From Hermatobates lingyangjiaoensis (lineage: Eukaryota > Arthropoda > Insecta > Hemiptera > Hermatobatidae): a DNA stretch of 64,000 nucleotides. Made by a program: the position numbers and the translations under genes. The stretch lies in NCBI GenBank assembly GCA_026182355.1, contig JAPFBL010000525.1, forward strand, positions 224,095 through 288,094, written 5' to 3'. A model generated the notes under the pieces. It did no database searches. It worked only from the letters and a program-made list of their open reading frames with translations, and was not told where the DNA came from. Positions 20,601 through 29,600 of the stretch are shown in pieces (the stretch's first letter is position 1; each line of letters starts with the position of its first letter).

Positions 20601-23600
20601 TCAAAGTTGATTTTCTTTTCAACGGTAGTTTCTATTGTAAATTTAAGTCAAGAAATCGTTTCAAATGCTGATTTTAAACGTGCAAAGTGAGTTAACATCT
20701 TATAACCATAAAAAGATCATCTACATACCTACAATAAACAGAATGCTTCAATCAGGGGCTGTTTTTAATATCTTATTTTCAATTTAGTACTTGTAAAAAT
20801 TTGCAAAATGACTCCCTGGGTGATCCCATGGTCATGTTGTTAATTTGAGGGATATTTTTGTTTGACATGCCTGAAAACGATCTTCCGTGTTTTGTAAACT
20901 GACGGGAAGTGGAGTGATCCATTAATGATTTAAGTAAAAACAGTCAAAAAAAAATACCTTATGATTTCCTCCACAGGGATATTTATAAATAGACTCTACA
21001 TCTAAAGACCTAATAGTTCTTCCAGGATTTGTTTTCCAAATATCTTAGAAGCAACAGTGGATTTCAGTAAATTATTAGCTGGTATGTATCCAGTAATGAT
21101 TTGGTTCAGTCATTTAGCTAAGTTGAAAGGAGAGGGTCATATAATTAGAATAACCCACCTGAAATATATCCAGGTATGTATTCCCCTGGTGTATTACATG
21201 AGATACACCAGTATACACCAATATCTTTTCTGTTTTTCCTTTGTTATTTTTCTTGATAAATTTGGTAACATCTGTCTCAATTTGGGTAGTTAAGTTTTCT
21301 TCAATTTTATTGAGTCATTCAAATTTGATGTAGTTTTTCTTTATGGTATATTCGAGTCTGTTCATTATTGCATATCAATAATCAAACCATAATATGAAAT
21401 GAGAAAACAAGACTAAGATCTTTCAAACAAAACAAGCGGTCTTCGTCAGAGTCAAAAACCCAACTCTGATTGTATTGTGGTTTGATCATTGATTGTTATT
21501 TCATGTGTTTATGTGAAATCTTTTTAACTATTACATATATATGTGCCTTTTCCGCTCATCTTATTATGATATCTGGATGTTCTCTCAGTTGCTTACGGCC
21601 TCACAGAGTTCTTTGGATAGCAGTGAACTATTTTTAAGACCTGTGTGTTTGTTGACCTGTAATTTTATATGAACTTAAAAACTTATATCTAGAAGTCACA
21701 AGCTTGTATGTTCAAGTTCCTGAATTGAGTTGCGCAATATTTCTAATTCTATTTTCTTTCTGAATGATGAAAAAAATGAATGATTTATTCCTGCATACTA
21801 GTAAATTTAAATATTTTACGATTTAAATACCAGATAAAATATAGAATATAAAAATGCCATTATTAAGTGTAATAATAAATCTACCTTGATAAAAAATAAT
21901 TGTTAAAACTTGATTAATATTTATCTTGGGTTTCTAAAAATTGATAAAAGTAGTAAAAAAAGTTGCTTACCTGGCAGTAGTCTGTCTCCCTCTCCATTTC
22001 ACGAGATGTTAGGTAGATTGGCACGGTTAAGGTCTTAAAAATATTCTTTCATTTACAGCGTTACCTCATACTTTGCCTCCCTTGTGCCACATTCCTCTCC
22101 TCCTTGCTTTTCTTGTTTTTACTTTCAGTTCTTTGGAAACGGAGTAATACTTGAAAGTGCTTAGAATTTCTTCTTGTACAACTGTGGTGATTTCCTTGAT
22201 TATATGGATATTTCTAATATTTGATAATATGGTTTATATATTTAGCCTATGATTTTTTTATCACTATCTCGATAATAAATGAGAAGTAGTCCCGGTTTTA
22301 ATTTTTAAAAAAAATTAACCTATGAAGAAAAAAAAACATTTTTAGCCTTTGAATCATATTATCCAAAAATATAATGAATCATTAAATCCTAAATGAATAA
22401 TCTTATAATACGTTCGGAACTTTTAATTCTGGTCTAACTACCTAAGAATATTTCAATTTTGGAAGTCTACATTTTTGTATACTCTAGTTTAGTAGTTTTT
22501 AAAGAATTCATGGTTCCACAGTCTTGGAATAGGTAGATTTATCTTCTTTACAAGGAAAGTCATTCGTGAGATTATTCTGTTTCCAATTTGAATTGGATTA
22601 TGGTTAGAACATGGATATTGACTATGGACAAGCATACTTGCAATTAGATTATCCATTCTTGTCAGAATAGTCAGGATAATACAATGCATTTATTATTTTA
22701 TTCTAATATTTTTCCTAGATTTAACAATTAATTTATTTTTTCTAGTTTTGGGACACCAGAACAGCTCAGCCCATGCTGGTTATAAATCTTTCAGAAAGAT
22801 GTTACTGTGCAGATGTTGTAAGTAAAATTTCATCCACAATAGTTGATGCCATAATAGTGCAGTACTTAAACCCTTTGACTTCTTAAATCGACTATAGTCG
22901 AGTATAAAATTTTTCCCTTTAGTCTTGAAGAGTGAATTTTTTTACTTTCTTTTGCCTAATTGTTAAATGGAAAAAATGTTGTGATCAACTATAGTCGATT
23001 TAAGATGTCCAAGGGAAGTCAAAAATTTTCACTTTACGAGGTGAAAGGGTTAAAATCGTTCTGTTACTTAACCATTTCCTTCAAAATACAACACATTCCC
23101 AAAATTGACATTAGTAATTCAATACCCCCGCTATTCGCTGGTTCCTTCCCTTCTGAGAATCCCGAAAATCCGCGAATTATTGATGGCTTTTTTTTTTTAA
23201 AAAAAAAAACGGCGTATGATATATACGGTGAAATATGCTTCCCGAAATATATCCCCTTGTTTCCCAAAATATATTCCCTTGATAACGAGTGAAACCGAAA
23301 AGTCGAGACTGTCATCAATGAGTTGGAAATAAGTCTCTTTATTTGAGTTTCTCTTTATTTGTGTATCTGGAATCATTTTTACTATATATATATATGTATA
23401 TGATCAAACCACGATATGAAATGGGAAAAAAAAAGACTAATATCTTTCAACAACAACAAGCGGTTTCGGTCAGAGTCAAAAACCCAACCCAGTCAATTGG
23501 GTTTTTGACTCTGACGAAGACCGCTTGTTGTGGTTGAAAGAAAAGGAGTTTCTTTCAAAAAGGAGTTCAAAAGAGTTGATTCACCATTGAAATATCAACA

Positions 23601-26600
23601 TAGATGTGTTTATTTTCCGATAAGTCTACTGTAAATTTTGTTATATCACGAGATATAGTCTTTTTTTTATGAAAATTATTGTAAATATATATTTTATTGT
23701 TGTTGGATTAATTGTTTTGTAGATGTTACGAGCATGAGTAAGAAGTTTTTCGAAGTTACAAAATAAATTACATTATTATTGCAAATTGTAGAAAACATAC
23801 TTAAATATTTTCAATAAGTTTTATTAACAATGCGTTTCACAGTTACCTTCTTGGTATATGTTATATGTACAACTTTATAAATTAGTCTTTTTTTTCCCCA
23901 TTTCATATTGTGGTTTGATCATTGATTATTATTTCACGTGTTTATGTGAAATTTTGTTATATATATGATGTAAATAATTTTTTTATAAAATTCCATTAAG
24001 TAAAGTATATATTTTTTAATCAGTGTTTACTTCTTATATACTTTGATTTAGATCCCGATTTCCAATGCATAATGAATATTGGAAAAAATTAAAAGCGAGA
24101 GACAGAACTGTAGCTAACAACACACTTAAAACAATAAAGAATTCATAAAAGCGTCAGTAATCGGTAGAAGTTTGTCTCACTTCAGTGACATGGGTTATAA
24201 TCCCTTAATCTTCGGTTTGAAAGTTCAGAATTTATATAATGGACAAAATCTTAGTTACGATATTCCAAAAAAAAAAACTGTAACCTCACAGTTTGTAATT
24301 TAATTAAATATATTTGATCTCTTTAGTTTAATGATACTCATAATACATTATGTTGAAACTGCATTAAAGAATGAAGGAATTTTTTTTAATTTTTTTATAC
24401 TACTCAATTCATATCCAAATATTATTTGTTAAATTATGTTTAAATGCAATAAAGATAAAATCTGTTGAAGGAAAAAGAAAGAAAATTAAAACATTAATTT
24501 GTCTTGTTAGTTCATTATTTGCATAAAATACATTTTCATTTTTGAAGAGTTTTTAATTTTACATATAATATTTTATGTCTTAATAATAATAATTTTTAAT
24601 ATAATTTTTATTTTTACAAATTATATGTTTAAGTTTTGATAATTAGCGCATGATTCAGCGAGCATGGGTTTATTGCAGGATTATCCTATGGCGGTAGTAG
24701 GCACTGCTGGTAGAGGTTTGATTATTTATCAACTTGATGGTCAACCCAAGGAGTTCAAAAGAGTTGATTCACCATTGAAGTATCAACATAGATGTGTTTC
24801 TATTTTTCGCGATAAAAAGAAGACTCCTACTGGTAAAATATTTGTATATCAACGAGCTATTGTCTTTTTTAAGATGAAATATTTTATTTAAAATATAATT
24901 TTATTGTTGTTGGATTAATTGTTTTCGTAGATATGTTACGAGCACTGAGTAAGAGAAGCTTTTTTCGAAGTTACAAAAGTAAATTCACATTATTATTGCA
25001 AATTGTAGAAACATTACTAATATTTTTTCAATAAGTTTTATTAACGAAACGTGTTTCAAACATGTTATCTTCTTTAGGTACCATGTTATATGGTTAACAA
25101 CTTATTAAATAAAAATATTAAATTGAAATTCGTAAGATCAGGAGGACATATTTATACTGAAAGGGCAAACACGGGAATGATGTTAGGACTTACGATGGGA
25201 AGAGAGAGTAGAGCGGATCATGTTTACGATTCGTAGAACTAGTCCAACAAAATTTTAGATTACAATCAGTAATTGAAAAGGAGGAGATAAAACTTTATGA
25301 CTGGTAGGCTAGGTAGGTTGCAGTTGCAGCCCTACAAGGGAACACACATAGGCCAAACATTGGCCGTTTCTGATACCAAACAATGAACATTCTAAATTGG
25401 TAGTCGTAATTTTTGCCTAACTCAAGTATATTTGAAGTACGGTTCTTTAATGAGTACCTGACATCGTACAGTCTCGGGACCGAACGCTTAACGATTTTTT
25501 TGTGGTATTACTGAGAGGTTGTGGCACATGTAGGGTTCTCTCCGAGGGACGACGTTCTTAGATTGTTTTACGTCACTCGTGAATAAATCGAGGGCCAGAG
25601 TTGGAATTGAACCCCGGATCTACCAGTCGATAGTAGAGCATGCTACCATTGGGCTACCCTGGGTAGGTTGTTAGATTAACATGAACAATTGAATTAATTT
25701 AAGACAATTCCTCATTCAACTGTTCATGAAAACTTAAACTGATAAAGTTCTAAGCTTCCTTCTTATTTTTTTAGTGATCCAAAACTATTTTGATGGTCTA
25801 GTTCTGTGAATTATAAACATGATCCGGCTCTTCCCCCACTACTCTCCTCTTACTTGTCAAATCCTTATTTCCCATAGCCCATTCCCACTTCTGCCTCCCA
25901 TCCATTACGGTAGATGGCATTGTGCTGCTACAATAGTTTAAATTTTCTAATTTTAAATTTTCTTTATTAAATAATAGGATTCAAGTAATAGTATTTAAGG
26001 ATATGTAACTAATAATTATAATTGTATATATATATATATATATTGATAAAAGTATCGACCGTGGAATAGAAACAAAACTAAAGTTTATCGGGACTCGGTC
26101 AGTTCTTCAGGTTCAAATTAAACTCTCATTGCCAACGTTTCGGTCTTTATTTAAAAACTTTTTCATAGGCCTACATAAACAGAGGAAATATAAGAAATAA
26201 TACAATCATTCAAAAATCAAACATACATAAAAGTGCAATTAGTTACAATTAAGAAATTACAATAGAAATTTTAACTATAGGTTAGTGAGAAAACTTACAG
26301 AAGTATAAATTTTGAAACAGAAAAACCAAGTATTACATTACAAATTATTTTACAAAGAAAAATTATTTGTAATGTAATACTTAGTTTTCTATTTCAAGTT
26401 TTCTCACTAATCTATAGTCAAAATTTCTATTGTAATTTCTTAATTGTAACTAATTGCACTTTTATGTATGTTTGATTTTTTAATGATTGTATTATTTTTT
26501 ATATTTCCTCTGTTTATGTAGGCCTATGAAAAAGGTTTTAAATAAAGACCGAAATGTTGGCAATAGAGTTTAATTTGAACCTAAAGAACTGACCGAGTCC

Positions 26601-26615
26601 GATAAACTTTAGTTT

Positions 26616-26654
<39 letters not shown>

Positions 26655-29600
26655 TATATATAATGAAAGGACCGTGTGGACAATAAACACTTTAACACAT
26701 AGAAAAGAACACAGAAAGACACTACAGAACTCACTTCGATATTTCGACATCCGTCGTCATCGGAAGAAGTGCGAAGTACTCGCGTTGAGGAGCAAACTGC
26801 GAACTGCAAACTGCAGTTTGCTTCTCAACGCGAGTACTTCGCACTTCTTCCCGATGACGACGGATGTCGAAATATCGAAGTGAGTTCTGTAGTGTCTTTC
26901 TGTGTTCTTTTCTATGTGTTAAAGTGTATATATATATATATATATAATATTCAACAGTTCAAATCTATCTTCAACAGTTCAAAATTGAAGATAGGTATTA
27001 TACGAAGTAAAGAAACACATTTACAAATTGAAATTTTCGGGCAATCCGTCTTCAGGAGAAAAGAGAAAGGGAGACCAAGCACGTTGTAGACGCAACGGCT
27101 AGTTAGCTGTTTCATGTTAGCTCTGATCTCAAAATTTTGATTTTGATTTTCCATGGGCTCAATAAGTTACTTTTCTGAAGCAGATGTTAACAGCACAGTA
27201 GCAAGAGGATGACTGAGGTAATTAGTCTATATGGATCACTACATCTCATAGAATTGTTTACCGAGTAATAGGGTTCTTTCATTACTGTGTAAATACATCA
27301 TTCAACAATTTCCTGGAACTTTCTAATTTACCATCATAATGTAGAGTAAACCTGCAATCAAAAAGGGAACATTTTACAAATAAATTCCCTCATGGCACGT
27401 TTACTGCGCACGAGGTAACCATTAAAAAAAAAAACTAGTTGATTAGATTTAAACAACAAAATGTCATTATATGCTTGCATGAAGCAAATATTTAATTTAA
27501 ATATTTTTTTTTCGTTTCAGGTTTTGCATTGGGAAGTGTTGAAGGAAGGGTGGCAATTCAATATGTGAATCCTCCCACTCCAAAGGAAAACTTTACATTT
27601 AAATGCCACAGAACCAATGGCGCCCCTGGGGGTTGCCAAGATATATATGCAGTAAGAACAATTTACTCGATTAGTTATTATTTTATTTTTTTCTTATGTT
27701 TTCTTTTTATATGATTTGATGCAATCATTAAATTATTATATAACTTCTAAAGTTCAATTTATCATCGAATAAATTAATATATCTTTACAGTACCTATACT
27801 CTATATTAGTTCTATTAGAATAAAATGTCCATACTTACAGATTTCTTGTTGTGCTGTTGAAATCTCATTTCGTAATTGATCTGTTGTGAGAATGTCCATG
27901 TAAAACTTTGTAAACCCGCTACGTGCCACACAGATTGTATCATACCAATATTTGCCCTTGTTTTAAAGATAAACTACTGTATAGATTTTAGGTATATTAC
28001 ATGATTTGAAAACCAATTAATTGCACATTATGTGAAAATGAATGAAATTTTCAACTCAAGAAAATTAAAATTTTTATTATACTGAAATTGAAATTTACTG
28101 AAAAAAAACACAATTGTTAAAACAGAAATGGGCGGTTTTGTATTACAAAAATATACACTTTTGATTTTATTTGTATGAAAATGGACGGAAGGTTCTCGCA
28201 CCACCGTTTGACGGTTTGGTGCGTCATGAATTATACAAAAATATCTCCTAATAGGTGGTTGAGTTTTATAGTTTTTTGACAAAAAATGAATAATATACAA
28301 CAGGCTGTATATAATTCATTTTTGCTCAAGTTTACTAACAATTCTTAAAATTTTGCAAAAATAATTTTCTTAAAATTAGTATATTATAATAAAAAAGTCA
28401 AGAATTTTTGAATTAATTATTTTCAATAATAACTATTTCAAGTATTTTGAAAGAGGTAATGTAATCTTAACAACGCGAAGCTGAAGTTAGAATAATCTCA
28501 TCTGTCCTGCTCTCAGATTTGTTTACATCGACTGAAACATGTTTATAATCTGAATCGTGAAAGATAGATTTAAAAAACTTTATTTAACTTATTCTAATTT
28601 CGTAAGTGCTTTCATTGACTTAGTTTAATATGTAAAAAGAATAATTTTTTTTATAACAAAGGAATGCTATGCAGAAGTATAAATTTCAGCGAAGATGCAA
28701 ATTCGTATAAAGGGATATATTATTCTTTACTAAATGGTGCCCATTTGTTTTAGTGGTTTACTTGCAATAAAGCTAAGTGTAGATAACTCCATTTTTCTTA
28801 TTTCCACTTGAGGCGAGCTATTGTTTATGTATATTTTTGTATTATTTGTGATCCAGTCTTGAAGTAAAAAGTAGACAGTGATACTTTGGGATAGAAAACC
28901 TCTGTAACACTGTATCACTACCATTGAAAACTTGAAATGGAAAAATTGAAAACTACCATTAGATAGTTATGGGAATGTCACTCCATATTTTGTATCTTGC
29001 TTTGCCAAGATACAATAGCAAATAAGGACATTAATACAAAAAATTATCCAGAAAACGGATAATTTATTCGTTTAATGGATCCAGTTTTTTAAAAACTGGA
29101 AAAATTTTCAAAAAAAAAAATTTAGAAAACGGAAATTTAAATTCAAATTAGGAAAAATCCAGTGTTAAATTTAGTAATAATAAAATAATAGTGTATTGTT
29201 ATTTTCCATTGATTTTATTGTTTTCTCATAATTTTATTAACATTTATTTAGGTGATTATATTGTATTTGTTATGATACTGTATTTCGGGTATTTAAAAGG
29301 TGGGGGGTTGGAACGAATTATGTCCCATTTTACGAATAATATCAATATACGAAAGCCACCCCTCCGGAAAGAATTGATTTGGTATCTGGAGTCATCACAA
29401 GTGTATTATTTATTTTTTTCAGTTTAGTGTTAACCCTCTATAAACTTCCTGGAAGAAATATCTAAGTACCTCATGTAAATCAGACATTAAAACCCGTAAT
29501 CCATTTGTACATTTAATTTTGCACATCCTGGATAAAAGTCTGTATCTTATATGTTTTTCTATTGTGTGTTCCTCTCCTTCTGTTTGTAATCAATGTTAAA

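Larger units (their letters stand above)
18186..22745 (+). other. Rae1: Rae1 intron 3 (4.6 kb)
   Basis: It carries a decayed Penelope-like copy interrupted by mariner (19400-21345) and a partial family A palindrome (21375-21520). 18190-19390 and 21530-22740 show no recognisable element. Confidence 0.6.
22818..24678 (+). other. Rae1: Rae1 intron 4
   Basis: It holds a TTAA-type MITE (22868-23053), an unidentified segment (23100-23320) with TATATCC/CCCGAAATATA runs, and a family A palindrome with a captured Rae1 piece (23402-23953). 23960-24670 shows nothing. Confidence 0.6.
24833..27520 (+). other. Rae1: Rae1 intron 5
   Basis: It contains a SINE (25321-25661), palindromes 26073-26617 and 26688-26926 joined by (TA)n, and a single family D arm (26976-27118). 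The rest has nothing recognisable. Confidence 0.6.
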
